Below are positions 49,697 to 59,297 of a DNA stretch of 64,000 bases, piece by piece. A model generated the notes under the pieces. It was not told the DNA's origin. It did not search any database and saw only the letters and a list, made by a program, of their open reading frames with translations. This DNA is from Pycnococcus provasolii (lineage: Eukaryota > Chlorophyta > Pseudoscourfieldiophyceae > Pseudoscourfieldiales), in the NCBI GenBank assembly GCA_049487715.1, contig CP150548.1:248001-312000 (forward strand), written 5' to 3'. How positions within the stretch are numbered: position 1 is the first letter of the stretch; each line of letters opens with the position of its first letter. The position numbers were made by a program, and so were the translations under genes.

Positions 49697-51575
49697 TCAT
49701 GAGCCAAGTGCGAGGTCGAGGTACCGCACAACTCCCGCCGCCTCCAACACGCGTCTTGCATCCACCTCATCGCGCGTCGCCTCGACGCGAAATTTCCCCT
49801 TAAAGGCTGGATGAGCTTCCACACCGGACCAAAGTAGCTCGCATTTGACAACCTGATGTGCAACCACTGCTTCGTTCGCGTGCACGAGATTCGTAACGCC
49901 CATGCGATCCAAATAGTCTTCTTGATTCTTCGGCTCCTTCATATCCGGCGCGGCATTATTGCTGCCGCCGGCGCCGGCGCCATCTGCGTCGTCGTCATCG
50001 CCAATCTCGTCCACATCTGGATTCCAGTCGATACGATTCAGCATGAGCTTCTGGTAGCGCTTCTGCGACTTGGGAACGCCCTCGACAATCACGAGGGCCA
50101 TGCCACCATGCAGCAGAGCAATGCCCGTCATGTGGTTCTCGTGCGCATTCACCGTCACCTTGTATCTCAGCCGGCCATTGCTGAGTGGGTTGCGCGCATG
50201 CGAGACACGGCCGACGCGGTACACACTCACCGGCACGCCCTTCTCCGCCAACACGGCTGCCACATCCCCGCCGTCGCCACGCTTCGTGCCTAGCAGCTTG
50301 GCGAGCGTCTTCTCTCTTCGCTCGTCTGGAGTCAACATGTTCGCAAGATTTCGATCTTCCTGCGCACGCATGCGCTCCTCTCTCTGCATCTGAATTTCAC
50401 GCTCGACTCGCGTGGGATCGTACACGGCGCTGCTGTCGTGGTCGCCGCCGAGCACCTTCATCAGATTCGACAGCTTCACCTTCGGTTTTGGAGGTTCGAG
50501 CAAACCTTCGGCCACAAGCTGCCTTCGTTCCTTCTCCTTCGCCTCCTTTCGCTGGCGACGCATCTTCTTCCTCTCACGCTCCGTCAGGCGCAGAGGCTGC
50601 GGCGGTGGCGGCGGCGCCTCCAGCGGCGGGTCAATTTCCACCGGATGCTCGATGTACTGCGTAATAGCTTCCGGCCTATGGGCTGTGTTCGTGTAGTCCA
50701 CCGCGTTCTCCACGAGGATGAGGCGATCCCACCACTCGATAGCTGGAGGTGGCTCGAGCGTTTCTGTGTCATCAGCGTCCGCGTTCGACGGTTGGACGGC
50801 GTGAGGCTGCACGCGCGGTCTGTCACCTGCACGCCGCTCCCGCTGTGTGAGTCCATACGTCGCGTGTCGTCCGAATCGCTTCTGCATGCGTCTTCGCTCA
50901 CCAGCTTCCTGGAACGCTCCCGGCTCGACGAAGCTGAATCGAGCTGCGCGCGGTCGCGCACGCGCTGCTCCGACTTCCGGGTCGAAGAAGCGCGGGTCCC
51001 CCTCCATGGCGAGACGCTCCTCCTCCTCCTTCTTAGCAGCCGCCTCAGCGACCGCCGCGGCGGCAGTTGCGGCAGCGGCGTCATGCACGGGTTTGATGCC
51101 TGGGACGACAGTTCGCTCGAGCTGCTGCGGCTGCTTCCTCTGCATGGCTGCCCCTCCCGCTCCTGCTACTCCGCTTCGCGCGATCGCCTCAGCGACTGCG
51201 CGAGCATGTTCTTGCGCTTTTTTCTGGATCGCGGCGATGTCGACAGATTTCGACCGCAGGTTCCGAACCTAAATCCGCCTTAATAGCAGGAAGAGGTGCC
51301 GCGTGTTGCTGAGAAGAAGCCGGCACAGGCACAGCATCTGAAGAAGCCGGTACAGAAGAAGTTTTGGAAGAAAGTTTTTCCAGCGATGCTTTTTGTGCAG
51401 CTAACATCGCCTTCGCCTTGGCCAATTTTAACGCTAATGACGACGCAGAGACGTTCACGACATTCATGGGAGCAGGAAGCTTAGGTTCGACATTGCCCAT
51501 TGCTGTGCCATCGTCATTAACATCTTCACGCAAGCGTTTCTTGCCCGTTACCACCGGTTTCTCCTCCTCCTCCAT
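49697..51575 (-). CDS. U4/U6 snRNP protein PRP3 homologue, two exons
   Basis: PRP3 stabilises the U4/U6 duplex in the U4/U6.U5 tri-snRNP. Proposed exons are 51575..51354 and 51268..49697 (597 residues), with an 85-base intron 51269..51353 (GTACCG...TTTAG, phase 0). Splicing avoids a stop and joins KLAKAKAMLAAQK...KTSS to VRNLRSKSVDIAAIQKKAQEHA. The second part matches PRP3: GDPRFFDPEV, FVEPGAFQ, the EWWD segment, EYIEHPV-like QYIEHPVEI, RKKMRRQRK, LSNLMKVLG, and the C-terminal domain with NRIDWNPD, CELLWSGVEAHPAFKGKFRVEA and LDLALGS. The N-terminal PWI domain of animal PRP3 is not seen. The intron is a prediction; the second exon alone would start at MQRKQ (51145). Confidence 0.85.
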
Positions 51576-51796
51576 AGTCTATGACAGGACTGCTAATATT
51601 AATATGACAGACACGACGACGACGACGACGTTATATGGCGGAGGGGTATGATTCGCGCAATGCAATGGCGGCGGCGACGGACAAGCCAACCCCGAAACAA
51701 ACAACAAGCCAACCCCGAAACCAAATAGGTTCGGAAGATTCCTTCGGACTGTCGGAAGAATTCAGAGGTGCCCATCTTCACCGGGATTGATTTTCC
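51576..51796. promoter_or_regulatory. Divergent promoter with two AACCCCGAA motifs
   Basis: Short region between PRP3 (minus) and the NUS1-like gene (plus). Exact AACCCCGAA copies lie at 51688-51696 and 51711-51719, 23 bases apart in the same orientation. CAAGCC precedes both (CAAGCCAACCCCGAAAC). A regulatory role is inferred. Confidence 0.5.
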
Positions 51797-52726
51797 ATGG
51801 CGTCATCCGTGTTGCCAGGTGATGAAGAGTGGGATCCTTCAAGTTTCCCATCACCCTCACAGGTCCACAGTGCTCAGGCTCTAGCCCCGGCGCCGTACAC
51901 CAGTGGTGATGATGGAGTTAGGTTGTTTCAGGATCCAAATCTTTCAAGTCTTCGTCGGCGACTCAACATAAGGAAGTTCAGCACGCATCAGCGCTTGTGG
52001 TGGGGGTGGACCTGGCGGATCATTATCGCCACCATCATCAGGCAAGTGCTCATGACTCTTGCGATCGCCGCGGCAAACTTCACACGCACGTACCGCGCCA
52101 TCGCCGCCTCTATCGCAAACAAGGGACGCGCGACGAGGCAAGTCGAAGTGACTGGACAGAAGCCAAACGCACCGCCCAACTGCGTGGCGATCGTCGTGCC
52201 CAGCACCACGGACGTGCAGGCTGCGACCAGGGTGACGCGCCTCTGGATCGACAACGGGGCACGAGACGTCGTGTTGTACGACAGAAGTGGTGTGCTCGCT
52301 GCAAGTGTGGCGGAAATTTACCACGCACTAGACGGCGATGCAAGCGTGTGCGCAGGGTGGAGGCGAGAGATGCCCGCGTCGTCTTCGGGCGACCACGTGC
52401 GAGTCTGCGTCGCCTCGCACGCCGACCGGGGTGCTATCGCCGCGTGCAGAGCGTCAGGCGCGGACGCCGCAGGGCCGGAGGAGGCGGATGAACTGCTGCG
52501 AGCAAGCCTCGCAAGGTATGCCGTGGCGAACGGCGGTTCACCCGCACTCGCGCGCGTGGTGCCGCAGCTCGTTGCGGTGTACGGAGCGAAAACGCTCACA
52601 CTCGACGGCCTGCCGCCGTGGCTTGCAAGCAGCGCGGAGATTAGCAGCGTCAACGACTGGGGAAAACGGGGCGTGCATCGTGCCATAGAAGCATACATGA
52701 GCGCGCACATACGCCGTGGTCGATGA
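51797..52726 (+). CDS. NUS1/LEW1-like subunit of dehydrodolichyl diphosphate synthase
   Basis: A 309-residue ER membrane protein. NUS1 pairs with a cis-prenyltransferase to make dolichol for protein glycosylation. Features are a hydrophobic helix at about 75-98 (IIIATIIRQVLMTLAIAAANF), then a cis-prenyltransferase-like fold beginning PPNCVAIVVPS with VTRLWIDNGARDVVLYDRSG (strand-helix-strand typical of NUS1). Near the end are PQLVAVYGAKTLTLDGLPPW and EISSV, with a basic C-terminal RRGR that recalls the functionally important RxG tail. The catalytic Asp of active cis-prenyltransferases is not seen, as expected for the non-catalytic partner. ATG 51797 has a good CCATGG context. Sequence conservation is low in this family, so the call is probable rather than certain. 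Confidence 0.72.
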   Translation: MASSVLPGDEEWDPSSFPSPSQVHSAQALAPAPYTSGDDGVRLFQDPNLSSLRRRLNIRKFSTHQRLWWGWTWRIIIATIIRQVLMTLAIAAANFTRTYRAIAASIANKGRATRQVEVTGQKPNAPPNCVAIVVPSTTDVQAATRVTRLWIDNGARDVVLYDRSGVLAASVAEIYHALDGDASVCAGWRREMPASSSGDHVRVCVASHADRGAIAACRASGADAAGPEEADELLRASLARYAVANGGSPALARVVPQLVAVYGAKTLTLDGLPPWLASSAEISSVNDWGKRGVHRAIEAYMSAHIRRGR

Positions 52727-52830
52727 AGGGATGATTAGATGCCACCATTAGATGCCACCATTCTAAATCTTGTAACTTGTGTATGTATCTGTTCCAAAAA
52801 ACCGAACTTCCAGATGATTTATTACATGTT

Positions 52831-54264
52831 TCACAGCTCATCCTTGCGCTCCTTTCCACCATTTGACGACGGATTGCTCCCCTCGCCTAGCGTTCCCTCC
52901 TGATGCGCGGAACTGAGAGCATAAAATGCGCTCACGTGAAGGGCGGCTGCCACGGGAAGAGCTTCCGGGTCGACGACGAAACGCGGGTGGTGATTGACAA
53001 ACGCGGCATTCTCAAGCGTTGCGTTGGCAGTGCCCACGAACACGAACGTGCTCGGAACGGATTCCGCGATGAAGCTGAAGTCTTCAGCACCCATGATGGG
53101 CGCCGTCATCTCACCGACCGTCGAGTATCCCGCGAGCAGTTTCTCAGCCGCGCCGCGCACTGCAGCGGTAGCACCCTCGTCGAGCACGGTGGGAGGATAC
53201 GCGGTGTCGTGGTGAAAATGAATGTCCATCTTGCAGTCGTGAGCCGCCGCGGCGTGCCTTGCGACGGACTCGATGTTCGCCTCTAGGCGCTCGAAAGTTT
53301 CGTGCTTCAAAGCGCGGAAGGTGCCGCTGAGCGTCGCCGTTGAAGGGATGACGTTGTGCGCGACACCTGAGTGGAATGTGCCGACGGTAACCACAGCCGC
53401 GTCGAGCGGGTCTGTGCGCCGAGACACGATTTGCTGCAGGCTCTGGACGATCGCGGCGCCACAGACGATAGGGTCGACGCCAGAGTGAGGTGCCGCCCCA
53501 TGTGTTCCGTGTCCCGTGACGGTGATGTCAAACTCTCCCGCGGCTGCAAGCATCGGTCCGTGTCGGAAGAAGGCATTTCCGGTTGGCATCGGCTGTCCCT
53601 TCCCAAACCCAGGTCCGACGTGCACTCCGAACGCCGCGACGGCGTCGTGCAGGATGTCGTGCTGGTCGCGCATGACACGTGCCCCTGCGCCTCCTTCCTC
53701 AGCAGGCTGGAACATGAGCTTCGCGTAGTAGTTCTTGGGAAACCGGCCCGCCTTGGCATCTTCTAGAAGCAGACGTGCTGCTGTGAGAAGTCCGGACATG
53801 TGTGCGTCGTGTCCACACATGTGCCCCTTCCCTTTGTTCTTGCTTTTGAATGGCAGGTTCGTTTCTTCTGTGACAGGAAGTGCGTCCATGTCCGCACGCA
53901 GGACGATAGCTTCTTGCTTGACAGAACTATCTTTCCCAATGTACGCGACAATTCCCGTTTTCGCAATATTCGCTTCGAACGGAATTCCTAACAAGGTGAG
54001 TTCTTTTTGTATGTACGCGGACGTTTCGTGCAGGTCGAACAGCAGCTCCGGGATCTGGTGCAGGTCCTTATAGTAGTGGACGGATACGTGCTTGATGGAG
54101 AGAGCGCGCGATAGAAGCGGAGATTGGACGGGAGCCGAAGGGGATCCCGAGGGAGATCCCGAGGGAGAAGCCGATGCCGACGCCGATGCGACAAAAACAG
54201 GTCCCATATACCCATAAACCCATAAACCCATGCCAAGAAGAAGAAGAAGCATCTTCATCGTCAT
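52831..54264 (-). CDS. ILR1-like M20 amidohydrolase with ER signal and KDEL tail
   Basis: A 477-residue metallopeptidase-family amidohydrolase (M20D) that in plants hydrolyses auxin-amino acid conjugates; bacterial relatives act on N-acyl or hippurate substrates. A signal peptide is seen (MTMKMLLLLLGMGLWVYGY). The protein ends KERKDEL, an ER-retention signal, so an ER-lumen enzyme is inferred. Family motifs are HYYKDLHQIPEL, RADMDALPV, GHMCGHDAHM (metal ligands), FQPAEEGGAGA, GHGTHGAAPHSGVDPI, GTFHSG and MGAEDFSF. The substrate in an alga is not shown. ATG 54264 is used because the upstream frame has no ATG. It diverges from the BCL7-like gene, with the telomere-like repeats between them. Confidence 0.9.
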   Translation of the reverse strand: MTMKMLLLLLGMGLWVYGYMGPVFVASASASASPSGSPSGSPSAPVQSPLLSRALSIKHVSVHYYKDLHQIPELLFDLHETSAYIQKELTLLGIPFEANIAKTGIVAYIGKDSSVKQEAIVLRADMDALPVTEETNLPFKSKNKGKGHMCGHDAHMSGLLTAARLLLEDAKAGRFPKNYYAKLMFQPAEEGGAGARVMRDQHDILHDAVAAFGVHVGPGFGKGQPMPTGNAFFRHGPMLAAAGEFDITVTGHGTHGAAPHSGVDPIVCGAAIVQSLQQIVSRRTDPLDAAVVTVGTFHSGVAHNVIPSTATLSGTFRALKHETFERLEANIESVARHAAAAHDCKMDIHFHHDTAYPPTVLDEGATAAVRGAAEKLLAGYSTVGEMTAPIMGAEDFSFIAESVPSTFVFVGTANATLENAAFVNHHPRFVVDPEALPVAAALHVSAFYALSSAHQEGTLGEGSNPSSNGGKERKDEL

Positions 54265-54394
54265 CGTTTTTTTTTGGGAATGATAATGGGATGTGAAAAT
54301 CAATCAGGGAGAGAGAGAGGGAGGGAGAGAAGGGGCAGGAGCGTTGTTGCGCCAGGGGAAAAACCACAAAAAGATGCGTTCGTTCGGGGGTTCA

Positions 54395-54441
54395 GTTAGG
54401 GTTAGGGTTAGGGTTAGCAGGGTTAGGGTTGTACTTAGGGT
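54395..54441 (+). repeat. Interstitial TTAGGG repeats in a divergent promoter
   Basis: Four near-perfect TTAGGG units, a short break, then further GGTTAGGGTT and TTAGGG. The array lies about 120 bases before ATG 54562 and about 130 bases from the start of the divergent amidohydrolase gene. A TTCGGGGGTT just before it resembles the other promoter motif. Confidence 0.7.
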
Positions 54442-54561
54442 TTGGTATTTGGTGGGTTCTTTAGGTGGTTCTTTCCTTCTCTTTTCCTTCTCTTTTTTAG
54501 GTTTTGTTTCTTCGCTCTTGTTTTGATTCGTTTTTGAACCTCCCTCCTCCAGTGGTTGAAT

Positions 54562-55212
54562 ATGTCCACGCGAGCAGAGCGTGCGCGCGGACGCGGCGAC
54601 CCGACGTACGGACTCGCGTCCTCGAGACACGGCGCACAGGCTATCATCGAAAAGCGCGTCCGGAGATTCGAACGCAAGTGGGTCAACGCAGGACCCGACG
54701 GTGCGACGGACAAGTACAAGGTGCTGCGGTGGACGGCAGTCGGCGAGGCGCCAACCACGGGAGGGTCGAGACACCCGAACATCGTACCAGTTAGAGGCGC
54801 GAATGCCACACCCATCTCGCCAAGCCTCAGACCAGTCTCGTCGAGCCAGCGTATCGACGCCGCACAAAGACCGAGGAGGTCGACGAGATCCACGGGAAAC
54901 CTCGAGGAGGAAGAGCCGATGATTGCGCAGATACCTGCAGCAAACGGAGGAAACAACGCCGCCGCCGCCGCCGCTGCGGCCGTCACCGACGCGGGCGCTG
55001 CTGCCGAAGAGAAGGAGGCGACTCCTGCTGAGGAGGCTGCTGCACCCGCAGCAGCAGCAGCAGCAGGTGCTGGTGGTGGTGGTGGTGAACAGCAGCAGCA
55101 GCAGCCAGCAGAAGCAACGGCACCCTCAAACGACGCACCTGTGCCTATGGACGCGTCAGCCGCCGCAAATGAAGAAGTCGCAGAACCTCCACCCACCACC
55201 ACCACCGCATGA
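54562..55212 (+). CDS. BCL7-like protein (SWI/SNF-associated)
   Basis: A 216-residue protein. The N-terminal 60 residues match the BCL7 domain: SRHGAQAIIEKRVRRFERKWVNAG (about 21-44), followed by YKVLRWTAVGE, the family's WxxKWV...KW pattern. Animal BCL7 proteins are subunits of SWI/SNF chromatin remodellers that bind nucleosomes. The rest is Ala/Gln/Pro-rich and disordered, with GCAGCA-type triplet repeats around 55050-55110. ATG 54562 is the first ATG in frame. There is a telomere-like repeat cluster in its promoter. No intron is evident. Confidence 0.82.
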   Translation: MSTRAERARGRGDPTYGLASSRHGAQAIIEKRVRRFERKWVNAGPDGATDKYKVLRWTAVGEAPTTGGSRHPNIVPVRGANATPISPSLRPVSSSQRIDAAQRPRRSTRSTGNLEEEEPMIAQIPAANGGNNAAAAAAAAVTDAGAAAEEKEATPAEEAAAPAAAAAAGAGGGGGEQQQQQPAEATAPSNDAPVPMDASAAANEEVAEPPPTTTTA

Positions 55213-55375
55213 TATGCATTGCTATTATGTTTTGTAACGAGACAAACTGGAGAAAACAAACACAAAAACCAATGTTACTCTTATTTTTCTATCCCAGTCC
55301 AACACTTGCCGCCGCTTTCCGCCTGTGCAATGTGTTTCTCCTTCGACAATCAAATCAAAAGGCTTATCAGGCGCT

Positions 55376-56425
55376 TCACGCAGACGACTCCGTCGACGTT
55401 TCGGCGGTGGCGGCGGAGGCAGTCGCAGGCTCCGCCGTCGGCGCTGCGGGCGCGTCGCCGCCGTCGGTCGGGCTGCCGCTCTTCTTCGCGAGACGCTCCG
55501 CCGTCTTGCGGTTCTCGCGCTCCAAGTACTCCTTCATCAGCTCCTTTGCGGCGCTGAGCTTGCTGAGGATTCCCTTGTACGTCGCTAGGTCGCTTGTCAC
55601 GCGCTCCTGCTTCAGGCCGAGCTCGGCGACGACGCGCTTTAGCGCCTCAGGGTCCGTGCAGTTGGACAGCTCGAGCACGCGGAAGACGCCGACGGCGAGG
55701 AAATTGGTGTAGAGGAACTTGTCTGCAGCCACCTTCTCGGAGATCTCAGCCATCACCTTCTGTCCCATGGTTCCCGACGCGTCAGCCTTGATATCGTCCG
55801 ACGAGCTCAATCCCTTTGCCCACTCCTCCATCGCGTCGGCGTCCCTTCGGTAGTCCGAAAGGTCCTCCTGAAGTGCGGTGAAGTAGGCGTCGACAATGGC
55901 ATCCTTGTTTTCGAGCGACTCGAGTATTTGGTCGAACACGCTCATGATGCCCAGAGCGTAAAGCGGGTTGTACACGTAGTTGGCGTTGTACCTCTGCAGG
56001 TGCTGCTGCACGAGAAGCTCCTGCACCACCGGGCTGTACATCGCCGGGATGGGAGAGCTGTACGCCTGAAGGAAACGCTCCTTCGTGTCGGCGACTGTGG
56101 CGGAGTGTGGCGCTGTTGATTTTTTATTTTTATTTTTATTTTGTGTGTGTATTTTTTTGTTGAAGGGTGAGTGTCTGTGTATATCGGGATCGGATCGCGC
56201 TAAAAGCAACAAAGAGAAACTGAGAACGACGAATGCCACGGACATCACATCACCCAGAAAACAAAAAAAAAGCAACTTCAGACACTGACAATCGATTAAT
56301 CACATACCTGGAGTTGCAGCACGCACAGTGAATCGCGACGATCGCGCAGACGTGCACAGACGTGCCGGTGTAGACACGGGGCGACGAGCGCAGGGCGAGC
56401 GCGGTGCTGACATACTAGTGGACAT
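55376..56425 (-). CDS. Thylakoid formation protein Thf1/Psb29, two exons
   Basis: A plastid protein needed for thylakoid biogenesis and photosystem II repair, conserved in cyanobacteria and plants. Exons are 56425..56308 and 56112..55376 (284 residues). The intron 56113..56307 (195 bases) begins GTATGT and ends CAACAG. Exon 1 supplies a classic transit peptide (Arg/Ser/Thr/Ala-rich, ending SRFTVRAATP), and the join gives APHSATVADTKERF. The mature part matches Thf1: DTKERFLQAYSSPIPAMYSPVVQELLVQQHLQRYN, YNPLYALGIMSVFDQ, ALQEDLSDYRRDADAMEEWAKG and the FLYTNFLAVGVFRVLEL region. The C-terminus is an Ala/Thr-rich tail. An unspliced frame to 56275 exists but begins with poor sequence. Confidence 0.92.
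56113..56307 (-). other. Intron of the Thf1 gene
   Basis: GTATGT donor, AT-rich body with TTTTTATTTTT-like tracts, and CAACAG acceptor. Removing it joins the transit peptide to the Thf1 domain. Confidence 0.9.
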
Positions 56426-57546
56426 ACTTATATCTTTTTCTCAATGACAGCAGATAGGTCCCTATCAGCGGTCGGTGGGAAGGGGACGCAGGGTCCCTCC
56501 CCAGACCTCCCAGAGGGGATAGCCAGACGATCAAAACCACTCCCGTTGTGTGGCTCTCCATGATCGGACCAGCAGATCGAACAAACCCGGTGAACCCCGT
56601 TGAACCGGTATCCCCCCCCCGCACAAAGAATAGGCGGTGGTGAAGTTCGGGTTATTGCGTGTGCTTGGCTCTTGTCACCTGTGTGTTCTTGGCTCTCTGC
56701 GTCTCATGTGTGCTGTACCGGGTACAACGGGCAGTCACCTCGTGCTACATTGACTATGTAGTTCTCTATGTTGTGGACTGCACCACGAGGAGTTGCTCGA
56801 TCACGAAACACAACTGCGCTTCACGACCGTACGCATGATGCCATGCTGTTCACCATCCATGCAGCTCTCACCAAGGGTGGAATGGTGGATCAGGACATGA
56901 ACAAGCCAAGTAAGTTTAGGGGAGCCAACTTGCAAAAGGTGTGCAGACACAAAAGGCCATAAAAGGGATGGGACAAAAATGGACAACAGTCACAACACAG
57001 AAGAAGAAGATGGAACAACCAAGCAAGTCATCACCCTCAAGGCCAAGAGCAAAGGATTTCACGAGGATGCTACCAAGATATATCAGAGAAACCCCCGAAC
57101 CTCGAACCCCGAAAACCTCAAAACCCTGCTTCATGACCTATCTACCAATGGGAAACGGCGGCGACAGATGAAAGAAACATCATGAAAGCATGGCGTCCTA
57201 CCAGACAGCCAGACGGATTCCGACATCAAGGGTCCCGACCGCTCTCTGAGACACAAGGCGGGATCCCGGGCGGCTTTTTTTCGAAGCCCAAGGGGGACCG
57301 GGACCCGCCTGTTTCTTTCGCCTCCCGGCTTCCTGAGGGACCCGCCCAGGCGCCACGGACAAGACAAGACCCCCTCCCTCGTGCTACTCCCGGGGTCATC
57401 TCCACCTGTCTCTCATTCCCCTCCCGGACCCGGGAGGCTCGCGTCAACTATCTTAGGTATCTATCTCATCTCATCCGTGTGTGGCGGGCGTCTTTTATCT
57501 CATTTGTCTTAATAGTTCGTTCACTCGTTTGGATTTGGTAGCACGT
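56426..57546. other. Intergenic region with fragmented frames and promoter motif
   Basis: No gene can be supported. Two overlapping short plus-strand frames at about 56940-57185 are Lys/Thr-rich and could be a decayed or spliced remnant. AACCCCGAA is at 57105-57113, with a 5-C variant at 57090-57098. GTACCGGGTAC palindromic sequence lies near 56716. Confidence 0.4.
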
Positions 57547-59088
57547 ATGACGAAGCGCAAGGCATCTGCGCTCTCTCTAGGCAACGGCGATGCCACCCTT
57601 GTTGGTAACAACTCCAAGGGTGGTGGTGGTAGTGGGGGAAACAACTCGTCTGGTGGTGGAAAGTTGAATGATTCCACCCAACCCACTTTACTGTACCGAG
57701 AAGGGGAACCGCTCGTTGGTCTCGAAGCGTACGTCGTGCAACAAAATGGAGCATCTCCTGGTGGTGGTGACGACAAACAACAACAAAACGCCGCCGCCGC
57801 AACAACTCTTGGTGATGGTGGAGATAACAACAACTCCAACAACAACTCCTGCTCAGGAGGACAGCTCGTCGAAGTGCGCGTGCCCATCGAATGCCTCTCC
57901 GCATCCAACAGGCAAGTGCACGCAAGACAGCTGTGGGGAGCGGGACCGTATATGGGAGACTCAGACATCGTCGCGTGCATCTTGCACTCAGGGGCGGCTT
58001 CCGCACCAGTCAGCTCAAGCAACAACTCGTACTTCGCCGCCGCGCAGAACCCAACCACAACCACAGGCGCGCTCGCATCCACGTCCGTTCTACACATCAA
58101 CGAAATCATCGCCGTCGTGCAACCCCTGCCCGCGCAGAGGTACTACAAAAGTGCAACCGCACACGGCATCCGAAGCCGAGCTTGGGGACAGTGCGCACCA
58201 CCGCCGACGAACACAACCACAACGTCGTCCAGAAACAAGGCGGCTGCGGCGGCGGCGTCCGACGACGACGACGTCGCGAACAAGGAGACGGCGACGCAGT
58301 TCGCGTTCAACGTCCTGTACTGCTACGTCGTCGTCAGCCGCCGCTCGTCCGACAAGAACGGAGGAGGAGACGAGGGCGAGGCGCGACGCATCCTGCTGCC
58401 TCGAGCACCTCTCGAGCCGCCTTCCATCGCAACGTTCTTTGCGGCGAACCAAGAGCGCGTCGTGCACACGCGAAGCAGGGCAAGCGAGCGGGACAGCCAC
58501 GCCGCGGGTGCTGACAAGAGGCATCGTGCGAGCCAGGAGGTGACGGTGCAGTACAACCTGCTCAACGAGCCGTGGCTCAAGTACTGCCTAGGCGCCGTTG
58601 CGGATCGTGGGTGGAAGAGGCACCAGTGGCTGTCAAGCCGAATGATCGAGGAGGTCCTGTACCTCGAGACGGACAGCGATCGGTACGAGATTGCACGCAA
58701 CGGACCGGCGACGGCGAACGGAGACGAGGCGATGGCGGCGGGAGGTGACGATGCCAACGCAGCTGCCGCAGACGCCGCGGCGACTGGCGCCACGGCGGAC
58801 ACGTACAGAGTCTGCAGGTGCAAGGTGCCACTTCTCAGCAACGCAGAAACTCGGCGTGCGGGTGTACCTCTGTCCGACTCGAAGGTGGAGGTGGTGCATG
58901 CCGCGGTCACATGGGAGGAGTTGCAGTGGGCTGTTGGAGGACTTCATTTAAGGGGGAAGCTATATGCCGCGGCGCGCATGCACTTTGCGCGACGCAAGCC
59001 ACCTTCCTTGGATGCACCGCCGCAGGAAGCGCAGAACCAGCTCGGGCTTGCGCTGGCTGACGCGGCATTCTTAGGCGAGATGGACTGA
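57547..59088 (+). CDS. HDC1/Rxt3-like histone deacetylase complex subunit
   Basis: A 513-residue protein. After a Gly/Asn/Gln-rich leader of about 100 residues, the Rxt3 domain begins: VEVRVPIECLSASNRQVHARQLWGAGPYMGDSDIVACILHSG (positions about 108-150, core NRQVHARQLWG). Other segments match plant HDC1: RYYKSATAHGIRSRAWG, VTVQYNLLNEPWLKY and RMIEEVLYLETDSDRYEI. HDC1/Rxt3 are scaffold subunits of the Rpd3/HDA6-HDA19 histone deacetylase complex. Low-complexity inserts include ACAACC, GAC and AAC triplet runs. ATG 57547 is the first plausible ATG; an upstream frame has only alternative starts. No intron is evident. Confidence 0.85.
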   Translation: MTKRKASALSLGNGDATLVGNNSKGGGGSGGNNSSGGGKLNDSTQPTLLYREGEPLVGLEAYVVQQNGASPGGGDDKQQQNAAAATTLGDGGDNNNSNNNSCSGGQLVEVRVPIECLSASNRQVHARQLWGAGPYMGDSDIVACILHSGAASAPVSSSNNSYFAAAQNPTTTTGALASTSVLHINEIIAVVQPLPAQRYYKSATAHGIRSRAWGQCAPPPTNTTTTSSRNKAAAAAASDDDDVANKETATQFAFNVLYCYVVVSRRSSDKNGGGDEGEARRILLPRAPLEPPSIATFFAANQERVVHTRSRASERDSHAAGADKRHRASQEVTVQYNLLNEPWLKYCLGAVADRGWKRHQWLSSRMIEEVLYLETDSDRYEIARNGPATANGDEAMAAGGDDANAAAADAAATGATADTYRVCRCKVPLLSNAETRRAGVPLSDSKVEVVHAAVTWEELQWAVGGLHLRGKLYAAARMHFARRKPPSLDAPPQEAQNQLGLALADAAFLGEMD

Positions 59089-59297
59089 ACGAAGAAAAAA
59101 AGAAAGTATATAACTAAGAAAGGGTGGGAGGGACAAAAAAAAACATTTTGGAGGGTTGAAAAAAAAAAAGATGTAAGATCCTCAATACTTTTATCGGAGT
59201 TGTTTTTATGACACAAAAAATACAGTACACAATATTATTATACACGCGAATAACACAAATTGCTTGTTTTCACTCTCCCCCTTCTTTCTCCTTATTT

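Noticed and set aside
51189-51575. Separate short gene upstream of PRP3
   Set aside because: Its sequence continues the PRP3 N-terminus, and an 85-base GT-AG intron restores the frame.
56940-57185. Small Lys/Thr-rich gene
   Set aside because: Two overlapping frames are equally long and no domain or start context favours either.
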